A stretch of 64,000 bases of DNA from Microbacteriaceae bacterium (lineage in GTDB: Bacteria > Actinomycetota > Actinomycetes > Actinomycetales > Microbacteriaceae), in assembly GCA_019638805.1 (NCBI GenBank), contig JAHBTA010000004.1, positions 397,928 to 461,927 of the forward strand, in the 5' to 3' direction. A model generated the notes under the pieces. The model did no database searches, was not told the origin of the DNA, and was given only the letters and a program-made list of their open reading frames with translations. Position 1 is the first letter of the stretch. Each line of letters starts with the position of its first letter. The translations under genes and the position numbers were made by a program. Shown here one piece after another: positions 35,259 to 44,100 of the stretch.

Positions 35259-36590
35259 GTGTCCGAGACCCCGCCCGGGCGCCGCCGCGCGCTCGTCGAC
35301 CTGACGCCCCTGCGCGCCTCCCCGGCGTTCGCACGGCTCTACGCGGGAACGGCCGTCTCGGGCATCGGGGCTCAGCTGACGATCGTCGCGGTCGGGCTGC
35401 AGGTCTACGACATCACCCGGTCGACACTCGCGGTCTCCCTCGTCGGCGGCATCGCGCTCGTCCCCCTCATCGTGGCCGGACTGTGGGGCGGGATGCTGGC
35501 GGACTCGTTCGACCGGCGCACGGTCGCGATCGTCTCGGCCATCGTCGGCTGGGGCAGCACCCTCGGACTGGTGGTCATGGCGATCGTGGACCTCGGGCTG
35601 GGCGACCGCGTGCCGGTGTGGCCGCTCTACGTGCTGACCACGGTCAACGCGGTCGCCGCGACCATCGGGTTCACGACGCGCGGCTCCATCTACCCGCGGC
35701 TGCTGCCGCCCGAGCTGCTTCCCGGTGCGAGCGCCATGAACGGCATGGCCTTCGGGTTACAGCTCACGGTCGGCCCGGCCCTGGCGGGCGTGCTCGTGGC
35801 GACCGTCGGGTTCGCCTGGACGTACGCGGTCGACGCGGTGCTCTTCCTCGCGGCCTTCGCCGGGCTGTTCACGCTGCCGCGGCTTCCCGCGGCGCATGAC
35901 GCCGTGCGACCCGGGCTGCGCTCGCTACGCGAGGGACTGGCGTACCTGCGACGCGCGCCCAACATCCGCGCCGGCTTCCTGGTCGACCTGTTCGCGATGA
36001 CGTTCGGGCGCCCGCATGTGCTGTTCCCCGCGGTCGGTGCGCTCGTGATCGGCGGCGGCGCCATCACGGTCGGCGTCCTCACCGCCGCAGGGGCGGTCGG
36101 CACCTTCCTCACCGGCCTGTTCAGCGGGCAGGTGGGGCACGTGCGCTGGCAGGGCAGGGCGATCGCCTCAAGCGTCGTGGTCTACGGCGCCTTCGTCGCC
36201 CTCTTCGGGGTAGTCGTCCTGGTCATGCAGACCGGATGGTTCGGGGACGTCGGCGAGGACTTCTCGCGCGTCAACGCGGTCGCCCTGGTGCTCGCGGCGC
36301 TGGCCATGGCGGGCACCGGCGCGTCCGACGAGGTGAGCGCGATCTTCCGGTCGACCATGCTCATGGTCGCCGCGCCCGACGGTATGCGCGGGCGCATGCA
36401 GGGCATCTTCACGGTCGTGGTCACCGGGGGACCGCGCGTCGGCGACCTCTACGTGGGGGCGCTCGCGACCGCGGTGGCGCTGTGGTTCCCGCCCGTGCTC
36501 GGCGGGCTCGTCATCGTGGTCGCGGTCGGCATCATCGGGCGCATCCGCGGTGGGCTGCGCGACTATGACGCCCTGAACCCGGCGCCCTGA
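35259..36590 (+). CDS. MFS exporter, EntS/DHA3-like
   Basis: A 443-residue protein with 12 predicted helices. The pattern FARLYAGTAVSGIGAQLTIVAVGLQVYDITRS at residues 20-52 and LWGGMLADSFDRRTVAI near 75 is that of the DHA3/EntS branch (enterobactin and macrolide exporters). The sequence APDGMRGRMQGIFTVVVTGGPRVGDLYVG near residue 375 is conserved in EntS-like proteins. The start is GTG 35259. No siderophore synthesis gene is nearby, so the exported compound is unknown. Divergent from the rhodanese gene. Confidence 0.82.
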   Translation: MSETPPGRRRALVDLTPLRASPAFARLYAGTAVSGIGAQLTIVAVGLQVYDITRSTLAVSLVGGIALVPLIVAGLWGGMLADSFDRRTVAIVSAIVGWGSTLGLVVMAIVDLGLGDRVPVWPLYVLTTVNAVAATIGFTTRGSIYPRLLPPELLPGASAMNGMAFGLQLTVGPALAGVLVATVGFAWTYAVDAVLFLAAFAGLFTLPRLPAAHDAVRPGLRSLREGLAYLRRAPNIRAGFLVDLFAMTFGRPHVLFPAVGALVIGGGAITVGVLTAAGAVGTFLTGLFSGQVGHVRWQGRAIASSVVVYGAFVALFGVVVLVMQTGWFGDVGEDFSRVNAVALVLAALAMAGTGASDEVSAIFRSTMLMVAAPDGMRGRMQGIFTVVVTGGPRVGDLYVGALATAVALWFPPVLGGLVIVVAVGIIGRIRGGLRDYDALNPAP

Positions 36591-36694
36591 CCCCGCCCCT
36601 GAGCCCCGGGTGCGACCCGCACGCCCGCGGCGCGACCCCGCCCGACCCCGCCCGACCCGGCGTACGGCCCCGCGATGCGCCTACCATGCTCGCT

Positions 36695-38302
36695 ATGGCA
36701 GCCCGGCGCACCTGGGTTCCGCCCGCGATCGCGGGCATCGCCGCGGTCGCCCTCGGGCTGGGCGCCGCGGAACTCGTCGCGGCCCTGATCGCCCCGGCCG
36801 CCGGACCGCTCCTGGTGATCGGCGCCGCCGCGATCGACCTCGCGCCGTCCTGGGCCAAGGATGCGGCGATCGCCCTGTTCGGGACGGCCGACAAGGCGGC
36901 GCTCCTGGTCGGCATCGGCGTGGTGCTGCTTCTCGCCGCGGGCGCGGCCGGCGTGCTGGAGGCCAGGCGTCCGCCCATCGGCCGGCTGATCTTCGCGGCG
37001 GGCGCGATCCTCGGGGTCGCGGCCGCGCTCACCCGCGCGGGCGCGTCGCCCTTCGACGCCGTGCCGTCCGCGGTGGCGGCGATCGTCGCGGCGATCGCCC
37101 TGGGGGTTCTCCTGCGGCGCATCCCGCGAGCCGCATCCGCGCGACGGCTCGCGCCCGCCCCACCGCTTGCCCCCGGTGCACGGCTCGAGCCCGCCGCACA
37201 GCGCGCGTCCGGTGCAGATCCGGCTGCGGCCCGGTCGGGCGAACCGAGTCGCCGCACCTTCCTGACCTGGGCGGGCGGATCCGCGCTGATCGGGGCGCTC
37301 GCGGGGGCGGGAGGTCTGCTCCTCGAGTCCGGGGCGCGCGCCGTGACCGCGGTGCGCGAGGCGATCCGGCTGCCCGCACCCGCGGCGCCGGCGCCGCCCG
37401 TGCCCGCCGGAGCCGAGCTCGACGTCGAGGGCATCTCCCCCCTCATCACGCCCAACCGCTCCTTCTACCGGATCGACACCGCCCTGCAGGTGCCGCGCGT
37501 CGACCCGGCGGACTGGAGCCTGCGCATCCACGGCATGGTCGACCGCGAGGTCCGGCTCACCTGGGACGAGCTACTCGCGCTTCCCTTGGAGGAGAGCCGC
37601 ACGACGCTCATGTGCGTCTCGAACCCGGTGGGCGGATCGCTCATCGGCACGGCACTGTGGCTCGGGTACCCGATCCGCGAGCTCCTCGACCGGGCGGGGC
37701 CGCAACCCGACGCGGACATGGTGCTCTCGCGCAGCATCGACGGCTTCACGGCGGGCTCGCCGCTCGAGGTGCTGCTCGAGTCGGATCGCAACGCGATCCT
37801 CGCGGTCGGCATGAACGGGCAGCCGCTGCCCGAGGAGCACGGCTTCCCGGTGCGCATGGTCGTGCCCGGGCTCTACGGATACGTCTCGGCGACCAAATGG
37901 GTGGTCGAGCTCGAGGTCACCCGGTTCGACACCGCGAGCGCGTACTGGACCGACCGCGGCTGGAGCGCCCGCGGCCCGGTCAAGCTGGGTTCGCGCATCG
38001 ACGTGGTGCAGGGCGGCGTCGGCGCGATGACGGCGGCCGGGGTCGCCTGGCACCAGCACACAGGCATCTCGGGCGTCGAGGTGCAGGTCGACGGCGGGCC
38101 GTGGCGCGAGGCCGAGCTGGCCGAGGCGCTCTCGATCGACACCTGGGTGCAGTGGCGCTACGACTTCGCGCCGCCCGCGGGTGAGCACGAGTTGGCCGTG
38201 CGCGCGATCGGCCTCGACGGCGAAGTGCAGACCGCGGAGGTCGCCGACGTGGTGCCCGACGGCGCGACCGGCCACCACACCGTGCGGGTCACCGCCGCCT
38301 AG
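36695..38302 (+). CDS. Membrane molybdopterin-dependent oxidoreductase (sulfite-oxidase fold)
   Basis: A 535-residue protein. Four or five transmembrane helices occupy residues 8-150. An internal twin-arginine SRRTFLTWAGG near residue 185 begins another hydrophobic segment, and the extracytoplasmic catalytic domain follows. The molybdenum-ligating cysteine is in MCVSNPVGG near residue 306. GMVDREVRLTWDEL before it, and the C-terminal Mo-co dimerisation beta-sandwich (GVEVQVDGGPWREAEL near 470), are typical of the sulfite-oxidase family. The electron acceptor and substrate are unknown. ATG 36695 is 7 nt after a TACCAT -10 box. Confidence 0.9.
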   Translation: MAARRTWVPPAIAGIAAVALGLGAAELVAALIAPAAGPLLVIGAAAIDLAPSWAKDAAIALFGTADKAALLVGIGVVLLLAAGAAGVLEARRPPIGRLIFAAGAILGVAAALTRAGASPFDAVPSAVAAIVAAIALGVLLRRIPRAASARRLAPAPPLAPGARLEPAAQRASGADPAAARSGEPSRRTFLTWAGGSALIGALAGAGGLLLESGARAVTAVREAIRLPAPAAPAPPVPAGAELDVEGISPLITPNRSFYRIDTALQVPRVDPADWSLRIHGMVDREVRLTWDELLALPLEESRTTLMCVSNPVGGSLIGTALWLGYPIRELLDRAGPQPDADMVLSRSIDGFTAGSPLEVLLESDRNAILAVGMNGQPLPEEHGFPVRMVVPGLYGYVSATKWVVELEVTRFDTASAYWTDRGWSARGPVKLGSRIDVVQGGVGAMTAAGVAWHQHTGISGVEVQVDGGPWREAELAEALSIDTWVQWRYDFAPPAGEHELAVRAIGLDGEVQTAEVADVVPDGATGHHTVRVTAA

Positions 38303-38306
38303 TCAA

Positions 38307-38398
38307 CCAAATGCAGGAGTTCTGGCTGGGCTGGTTACCTCGCGCCCAGGTCGCGCGGGCAGACCCGCCCCGACCGAGCAAGGATCTCCTGCATTTGG
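38307..38398. terminator. Inverted repeat filling the gap between convergent genes
   Basis: CCAAATGCAGGAG at 38307-38319 pairs perfectly with CTCCTGCATTTGG at 38386-38398, and further partial pairing extends outward into both stop codons (GTCAA and TCAAC flanks). The 66-nt interior contains a smaller GC stem. It lies between the oxidoreductase stop and the lysE stop and is a likely two-way terminator. Confidence 0.5.
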
Positions 38399-39040
38399 TC
38401 AACTGTGCGCGTCGGAGCCGGTCACGAGCAGCACCCCGCCCAGGCCGATCATCATGACTCCGCCGGTGGCGCCCAGACGCTCCACGCGCTTCGGCGAGCG
38501 CGCGAACCAGGTGCGCGCCGTGCCGGCCACGAGAGCCCAGGTGCCGTCCATGGCCAGCGCCATCGCGAAGAACAGCAGGCCGAGCTCGGCCAGCTGCAGC
38601 GGGATCGAGCCCGCGCCGTGCGCCACGAACTGCGGGAGAACCGCGACGAAGAACGCGATCGTCTTGGGGTTGGTGACCCCGACCAGGAACCCCTCGCCGA
38701 TGAGGCGCGCGGCCGACCGCGGGACCACGGGTGCGTCGGTCACGACCCCGGCCCGCCGGTGGCGGATGGCCTGGATGCCGAGGTAGACCAGGTAGGCCGC
38801 CCCGGCCACCTTGACCACCGTGAACACCACGACGGATTGGGTGACGAGCGCCCCGATTCCGAGAGCGACGGCGGCGATGGCGGGCAGCATCCCGAGCGCG
38901 TTGCCCAGGACCGACAGCAGCCCCCCTCGGCGTCCGAGCGCGATCGAGCGCCCCAGCACGAAAAGCACGCTCGGGCCGGGCAGGGCGATGAGCAGTGCCG
39001 AGGCGAGCGCGAACGCCAGCAGATTGGGCCAGGGCACCAT
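38399..39040 (-). CDS. LysE/RhtB-family amino-acid exporter
   Basis: A 213-residue protein with six hydrophobic helices. The N-terminal ALPGPSVLFVLGRSIALGRRGGLLSVLGNALG and GFLVGVTNPKTIAFFVAVLPQFV near residues 113-135 are the LysE/RhtB signature motifs. Members export lysine, threonine, homoserine lactone or similar. The substrate cannot be read from sequence. Start ATG 39040; no obvious ribosome site. Confidence 0.9.
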   Translation of the reverse strand: MVPWPNLLAFALASALLIALPGPSVLFVLGRSIALGRRGGLLSVLGNALGMLPAIAAVALGIGALVTQSVVVFTVVKVAGAAYLVYLGIQAIRHRRAGVVTDAPVVPRSAARLIGEGFLVGVTNPKTIAFFVAVLPQFVAHGAGSIPLQLAELGLLFFAMALAMDGTWALVAGTARTWFARSPKRVERLGATGGVMMIGLGGVLLVTGSDAHS

Positions 39041-39098
39041 CGCGCCAGACTAGCCCTCGCGAGTGGACCCGCAGCCCCTCGTCTGCCACCCTGAGCGC

Positions 39099-39968
39099 AT
39101 GGGATCAGCGCTGACCACCATCGCCCTTCCGGTCGCCCTCGGCATCATCATGTTCGGGCTCGGCCTCTCGCTCACCGTCGCCGACTTCGCGCGCGTCGCC
39201 AAGCACCCCAAGGCGGTGATCATCGCGCTGGTCTGCCAGCTCATCGTGCTGCCGGCGATCTGCTTCGGGCTCGTGCTGCTGTTCGCGCTTCCGCCGGTCC
39301 TGGCGATCGGCATGATGCTGCTCGCGGCATCCCCCGGCGGCACGACGGCCAACATGTACAGCCACCTGTTCCGCGGCGACGTGGCGCTCAACATCTCGCT
39401 CACCGCGATCAACTCGGTCATCGCGGTCTTCACGCTCCCGCTCATCACCAACCTCGCCATCGCGTACTTCGCGCCGGGCGACGATGAGCTGGGCATCCAG
39501 TTCGCGAAGGCGCTCGAGGTCTTCGCGATCGTGCTCATCCCGGTCGCCCTCGGCATGGTCGTGCGGCGCCTGTGGCCGAGATTCGCGGATGCCATGGACA
39601 AGCCCGTGCGGATCGCCAGCATGCTGATCCTCGCCGTCGTCATCGTCGGGGCGGTCATCGCGAACCGCGACCTGTTCTTCGCCCACGTCGGCGAGCTGGC
39701 CGCGATCACCGTGCTGTTCTGCGCACTCAGCCTCACGATCGGGTTCGTCGTGCCGCGGCTGTTCAAGGTGCCGCGCGTGCAGGCCGTCGCGAGCGCCTTC
39801 GAGATCGGGATCCACAACGCGACCCTGGCGATCGTGCTGGCCGTGACCGTCCTGGAGAGCGAGCAGATGCAGCTGCCGGGCGCCGTGTACGGCGTGCTGA
39901 TGTTCTTCGTCGCGCTGGCGTTCGGGTTCCTGGTGACCAGGCGGGGCAGGGAACGCGTCACCGCGTAA
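39099..39968 (+). CDS. Bile acid:sodium symporter (BASS) family transporter
   Basis: A 289-residue protein with about nine transmembrane helices. FGLGLSLTVADFARVAKHPKAV near residues 18-40, ASPGGTTANMYSHLFRGDVALNISLT near 78-103, and EIGIHNATLAIVLA near 242-255 are family hallmarks, the last two containing sodium-site residues. Bacterial members carry organic acids rather than bile acids, for example pantoate or pyruvate-like compounds. ATG 39099 is used. It is followed by tRNA-Leu on the other strand. Confidence 0.88.
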   Translation: MGSALTTIALPVALGIIMFGLGLSLTVADFARVAKHPKAVIIALVCQLIVLPAICFGLVLLFALPPVLAIGMMLLAASPGGTTANMYSHLFRGDVALNISLTAINSVIAVFTLPLITNLAIAYFAPGDDELGIQFAKALEVFAIVLIPVALGMVVRRLWPRFADAMDKPVRIASMLILAVVIVGAVIANRDLFFAHVGELAAITVLFCALSLTIGFVVPRLFKVPRVQAVASAFEIGIHNATLAIVLAVTVLESEQMQLPGAVYGVLMFFVALAFGFLVTRRGRERVTA

Positions 39969-39974
39969 TCGATG

Positions 39975-40061
39975 TGGTGCGCGAGGGGGGACTTGAACCC
40001 CCACGCCCTTGCGGGCACTGGCACCTGAAGCCAGCGCGTCTGCCAATTCCGCCACTCGCGC
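39975..40061 (-). tRNA. tRNA-Leu (anticodon CAG)
   Basis: On the minus strand the acceptor arms GCGCGAG and CTCGCGC pair, followed by discriminator A and an encoded CCA. The anticodon arm is CTGGC-TTCAGGT-GCCAG with anticodon CAG, reading CTG codons. A long variable arm (TGCCCGCAAGGGCG) and the T-arm GGGGGTTCAAGTCCCCC identify a class II leucine tRNA, 87 nt including CCA. Confidence 0.95.
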
Positions 40062-40206
40062 ACGAACCGCCTGAGCGGTCAACTCAGCGACTTTATCAGA
40101 TCGCGCGCGCCCGCCGGTCCCACCCGGTTTCCGGGTGGCCCCGCTAACATCGGGATGGTCCGCGGCAGTGCACCGCGTTCCGCCGAGTCGCTGGAGAGGA
40201 GGCCGC

Positions 40207-40917
40207 GTGGGAATCCTGGACAGCTTCGAGAAGGGGCTGGAGCGCGTCGTCAATGGCGCCTTCGCCAAGACCTTCAAGAGCGGTCTCCAGCCCCTCGAGG
40301 TCACCGCCGCCCTGCGCCGCGAGCTCGACACCAAGGCCGCCGTCGTGTCGCGCGAGCGCATCCTGGTGCCCAACGACTTCACCGTGCGGCTCGCCCCCGC
40401 CGACCACGAGCGCATGACGGCGCTCGGGCCGGCCCTCATCGACGAGTTCACCCAGCTCGTGCAGCAGCACGCGGCCGCACAGCACTACGCGTTCGCCGGC
40501 GGCATCTCGATCGTCCTCAAGCGCGACGACTCGCTCACCGACGGGGTCGTGCGCGTCGACTCGGTCAACGTCAAGGGCGAGGTCTCGTGGAACCCGGTGC
40601 TCGACATCGGCGGCAAGCGCTACCCGATCACCAAGGGCCGCACCGTCATCGGCCGCGGCTCGGAGGCCGACATCACGGTGGATGACGCGGGCACCTCCCG
40701 CAAGCACGTCGAGATCCTCTGGGACGGCCGCCGAGCCCAGGTGAACGACCTCGGCTCCACCAACGGCTCGAAGCTCAACGGCCAGGCCGTGAAGAAGGCC
40801 CCGCTGCCACCCGACTCGATCATCGAGATCGGCCGCACGCGCATCGTGTTCCGCGTGCTCGCGCAGGCCTCCAGCGTCGACCAGTTCGCCGATCACCGGA
40901 TCGAGGGCCGCGACTGA
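40207..40917 (+). CDS. fhaA: FHA-domain protein with DUF3662 (FhaA)
   Basis: A 236-residue cytosolic protein. Residues 1-115 are the DUF3662 domain (MGILDSFEKGLERVVNGAFAKTF) and residues 148-230 an FHA domain with IGRGSEADI, SRKHVEI and LGSTNGSKLNG, which binds phosphothreonine. It is shorter than mycobacterial FhaA because the long disordered linker is missing. FhaA partners with PknA/PknB and, in mycobacteria, with the pseudokinase-domain flippase MviN. GTG 40207 has GGAGAGGAGG upstream. First gene of the cluster, it overlaps fhaB by one base. Confidence 0.93.
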   Translation: MGILDSFEKGLERVVNGAFAKTFKSGLQPLEVTAALRRELDTKAAVVSRERILVPNDFTVRLAPADHERMTALGPALIDEFTQLVQQHAAAQHYAFAGGISIVLKRDDSLTDGVVRVDSVNVKGEVSWNPVLDIGGKRYPITKGRTVIGRGSEADITVDDAGTSRKHVEILWDGRRAQVNDLGSTNGSKLNGQAVKKAPLPPDSIIEIGRTRIVFRVLAQASSVDQFADHRIEGRD

Positions 40918-41447
40918 TGGGCGAGCTCACGCTGCTGCTCCTGCGCCTCGGGTTCCTCGTGCTGCTGTGGGTCTTCGTCTTCGCCATCGTCTACGCGCTG
41001 CGGTCGGACCTGTTCGGTCAGCGCGCGCGTCGCATCGCGGCCGAGCGGACCGCGAGCTTCCCCGGGGAGGCCCCCGCCGCATCCGCGCCCGCATCCGCAC
41101 CGGCCCCCGCCACCGCGCCCACCGCCCATCGCGCGCCCCCGCACGCGGGGGCCGGAACCGCGAAGCGCCTGGTCATCACCTCGGGTCCGCGCGAGGGCAT
41201 GGAGTTCGACCTCCCGGCCGAGCAGCTCACGATCGGCCGCTCGAGCGAGTCCGGCCTGGTGATCCGCGACGACTACACCTCCACCCACCACGCGCGGCTC
41301 ATGCTCTGGAACGACCAGTGGGTGGTGCAAGACCTAGACTCGACCAATGGCACCTTCCTGGACGGTGAGCGGGTGACCGTGCCGACGCCGGTGCCTCTCG
41401 GCACACCGGTCACGATCGGCAAGACGAGCTTCGAGCTGCGGCGGTAA
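40917..41447 (+). CDS. fhaB: FHA-domain membrane protein FhaB/FipA
   Basis: A 176-residue protein with one N-terminal transmembrane helix (residues 4-28), a Pro/Ala linker (50-85) and an FHA domain (90-172) with IGRSSESGLVIRDDYTSTHHARL and LDSTNGTFLDG. It reads phosphothreonines laid down by PknA/PknB and in mycobacteria helps link septal proteins to the kinases. The start ATG shares its A with the preceding TGA. Confidence 0.93.
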   Translation: MGELTLLLLRLGFLVLLWVFVFAIVYALRSDLFGQRARRIAAERTASFPGEAPAASAPASAPAPATAPTAHRAPPHAGAGTAKRLVITSGPREGMEFDLPAEQLTIGRSSESGLVIRDDYTSTHHARLMLWNDQWVVQDLDSTNGTFLDGERVTVPTPVPLGTPVTIGKTSFELRR

Positions 41448-41450
41448 CCC

Positions 41451-42701
41451 GTGGCGACGCCCCTGACGCCCACGAGCGCGGCCGTCTCGCACGTCGGCAG
41501 GATCCGCGCGAGCAACCAGGACTCCGGCTACGTGGGTGCGCACCTCTTCGTGGTGGCCGACGGGATGGGCGGGCACGCGGGCGGGGATGTCGCCTCCGCG
41601 CTCACCACCCAGCGCATCGCCGAGGCGGACGCCGAGTACGCCACCCCCGAGGACGCCGAGTACGCCCTCCAGTCGGCGCTCATCTCGGCCAACGGGATCC
41701 TCGCCGAGACGGTCTTCGAGCACAGCGAGCTGACCGGCATGGGCACCACGGTCAGCGGCATCGTGCGCGTGGGCGACAAGATCGTCATGGCCCACATCGG
41801 CGATTCACGCGTCTACCGCTTCCGCGACGGCGAGCTCGAGCAGATCAGCTCGGACCACACCTTCGTGCAACGCCTCGTCGACTCGGGTCGCATCACGCCC
41901 GAGGAGGCGGCCGTCCACCCGCGGCGATCGGTGCTCATGCGCGTGCTGGGGGATGTCGACGCGTCTCCCGAGATCGACACCCGGATCCTGGATGCGCGGG
42001 CCGGCGATCGCTGGCTGCTGTGCTCGGACGGCCTCAGCAGCTACGTCTCCGAGGACAAGATCTCGAACATCCTGCAGACCGTCCGCACCGCGCAGGCGGC
42101 CGCCGACCGGCTGGTCAAGGAGAGCCTGGACCACGGAGCCCCCGACAATGTGACGGTCGTCCTGACCGACATCGACGACAGCAACGGCGGATCCGGCGCC
42201 CCGCCCGCGTTCGTGGGCGCCGCGGCCGCTCCGCTCAGCTACGACGCCGACGCGCAGCGGCGACCGATCCGCCTGCCCACGCTCCTGCTGCATCCGCTCA
42301 AGGCCACCGCGGCCGAGGACTCGCATTTCGAGCCGGAGCGCGAGGGCTACCTCGAGGAGCTCATCGAGGAGGACCGCCGTCGCGCCCGCCGTCGGCGCAT
42401 CGTGTGGCTGCTGCTCGTCGCCGCGGCCATCGCCGCCATCGTCACCGGCCTGGTCGCCGCGTACCAGTGGACCCAGACCCACTACTACGTGGGGGTCAGC
42501 GACGGGAAGGTCGCGATCTACCAGGGCGTGCAGCAGAACATCGGGCCCATCGTGCTCTCGCACGTCTACCAGACCACGACCATCGAGGTCGATTCGCTGC
42601 CCACCTTCCAGCAGGAGTCGGTCGAGGCCACCATCAACGCCGACGACCTGCGCGACGCGATCGACATCGTCAACCGACTCGACGATCTGGCGAGGCAGTG
42701 A
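41451..42701 (+). CDS. pstP: PP2C-family Ser/Thr phosphatase PstP
   Basis: A 416-residue membrane phosphatase that reverses PknA/PknB phosphorylation. The catalytic domain (residues 8-240) has ASNQDS, VVADGMGGHAGG (metal-binding Asp), AHIGDSRVYRF, LLCSDGLSSYV and APDNVTVVL in the canonical PP2C order. A juxtamembrane region ends in RRRARRRR-like residues, one transmembrane helix spans about 318-340, and a 75-residue extracytoplasmic tail follows. GTG 41451 begins 3 bases after fhaB stops. Confidence 0.95.
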   Translation: MATPLTPTSAAVSHVGRIRASNQDSGYVGAHLFVVADGMGGHAGGDVASALTTQRIAEADAEYATPEDAEYALQSALISANGILAETVFEHSELTGMGTTVSGIVRVGDKIVMAHIGDSRVYRFRDGELEQISSDHTFVQRLVDSGRITPEEAAVHPRRSVLMRVLGDVDASPEIDTRILDARAGDRWLLCSDGLSSYVSEDKISNILQTVRTAQAAADRLVKESLDHGAPDNVTVVLTDIDDSNGGSGAPPAFVGAAAAPLSYDADAQRRPIRLPTLLLHPLKATAAEDSHFEPEREGYLEELIEEDRRRARRRRIVWLLLVAAAIAAIVTGLVAAYQWTQTHYYVGVSDGKVAIYQGVQQNIGPIVLSHVYQTTTIEVDSLPTFQQESVEATINADDLRDAIDIVNRLDDLARQ

Positions 42702-42702
42702 C

Positions 42703-44100
42703 ATGACGGTCGTCGAAGCCGAACCCCGGTCGACGGCGACCGGGTCGATCCGCGTGCGCCTGCGCACCCCGGCGCGGCGCCGCAACATGGAGCTCGCCCT
42801 CCTGCTCTTCGCCTTCGCGCTCTCCGGCGCCGCGGTGACACTCGTGCAGCTGGGCGCTCTGGGCCGGGTGGGGACGACCGTCCTCGCGCTGTGCGCGCTC
42901 CTGGCGATCCTGCTCCTGGGGCTGCACGTGGTGCTGCGGGTGGTCGCTCCGGATGCCGACCCCTTCCTGGTGCCCATCGCGACCGCGCTCAACGGCCTGG
43001 GCATCGCCGAGATCACGCGGCTGGACATCGCGGACGGACTCAACGGCTGGGATGCGGCGGGCATCCGGCAGATCGCCTGGGCCGCGATCGCGATCTCCCT
43101 CGCAATCGCGACCGTGATCGTCATCCGCAACCACCGCATCCTGCAGCGCTTCCGCTACATCGCGATGTTCACCGCGTTCCTGCTGCTCGTTCTGCCGGTG
43201 ATCCCGGGCATCCGCAGCCCCCGCTTCGGCGCCTACATCTGGATCCAGGTCGGCCCGCTCTCGTTCCAGCCGGGCGAGCTGGCCAAGATCGCGCTCGCGA
43301 TCTTCTTCGCCGGCTATCTCGTCCAGGCGCGCGACTCGCTCTCCATGGTGGGGCGCCGCATCCTGGGCATCCAGTTCCCGCGGGCGCGCGATCTCGGGCC
43401 GATTCTCGTGGTGTGGGTGCTCGCCATGGGCGTCCTCGTCATGCAGCGCGATCTGGGCACCTCGCTTCTGTATTTCGGCCTCTTCCTGGTCATGCTCTAC
43501 GTGGCGACCGGCCGGCTGAGCTGGATCGTCCTGGGACTCGCGCTGTTCCTCGGCGGCGCGTACGCCGCCAGCCGGATCCTCGGCTACGTGGGAGCGCGCT
43601 TCGACGCCTGGCTCGATTCGTTCAACCAGACGATCTACGACCAGCAGGGCGGCAGCTACCAGCTCGTGCAGGGTCTGTTCGGCCTGGCCAACGGGGGAAT
43701 GGTCGGCACCGGCCTCGGGCAGGGCCGGCCCGACATCGTGCCGCTGGCCGAGAGCGACTACATCATCGCGAGCCTCGGCGAAGAGCTGGGCCTGGTCGGC
43801 CTGTTCGCCATCCTCGGCCTGTACCTGCTCCTGGTCTCACGCGGCTTCCGCATCGGCTTCACCGGGCAGGACGACTTCGGGCGCCTGCTCGGGGTCGGGC
43901 TGTCGTTCGTCGTGGCTCTGCAGGTCTTCGTCGTGATCGGGGGGGTCACTCGCGTCATCCCGCTGACCGGCCTGACGACGCCGTTCCTCGCCGCCGGCGG
44001 ATCCTCGCTCGTCGCGAACTGGATCATCGTCGCTCTCCTGCTGCGGCTCTCCGACTCGGTGCGCAGCCAGCCCCAGCTCGTCGTGGAGCAGGACCGATGA
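42703..44100 (+). CDS. rodA: SEDS peptidoglycan glycosyltransferase (RodA/FtsW)
   Basis: A 465-residue polytopic protein with 10-12 helices. It polymerises lipid II glycan strands with the transpeptidase encoded next. SEDS motifs are visible: QPGELAKIALAIFFAGYL near residue 188-205, MQRDLGTSLLYFGLF near 247-261, the catalytic-loop region GLFGLANGGMVGTGLGQGRPDIVPLAESDYIIASLGEELGL near 325-365, and FVVIGGVTRVIPLTGLTTPFLAAGGSSL near 408-435. An N-terminal cytosolic stretch precedes the first helix. The gene overlaps pbpA (ATGA). Confidence 0.95.
   Translation: MTVVEAEPRSTATGSIRVRLRTPARRRNMELALLLFAFALSGAAVTLVQLGALGRVGTTVLALCALLAILLLGLHVVLRVVAPDADPFLVPIATALNGLGIAEITRLDIADGLNGWDAAGIRQIAWAAIAISLAIATVIVIRNHRILQRFRYIAMFTAFLLLVLPVIPGIRSPRFGAYIWIQVGPLSFQPGELAKIALAIFFAGYLVQARDSLSMVGRRILGIQFPRARDLGPILVVWVLAMGVLVMQRDLGTSLLYFGLFLVMLYVATGRLSWIVLGLALFLGGAYAASRILGYVGARFDAWLDSFNQTIYDQQGGSYQLVQGLFGLANGGMVGTGLGQGRPDIVPLAESDYIIASLGEELGLVGLFAILGLYLLLVSRGFRIGFTGQDDFGRLLGVGLSFVVALQVFVVIGGVTRVIPLTGLTTPFLAAGGSSLVANWIIVALLLRLSDSVRSQPQLVVEQDR

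Noticed and set aside
39975..40061. tRNA-Leu as an integration site
   Set aside because: No partial duplicate of the tRNA 3' end and no integrase were found on either side.
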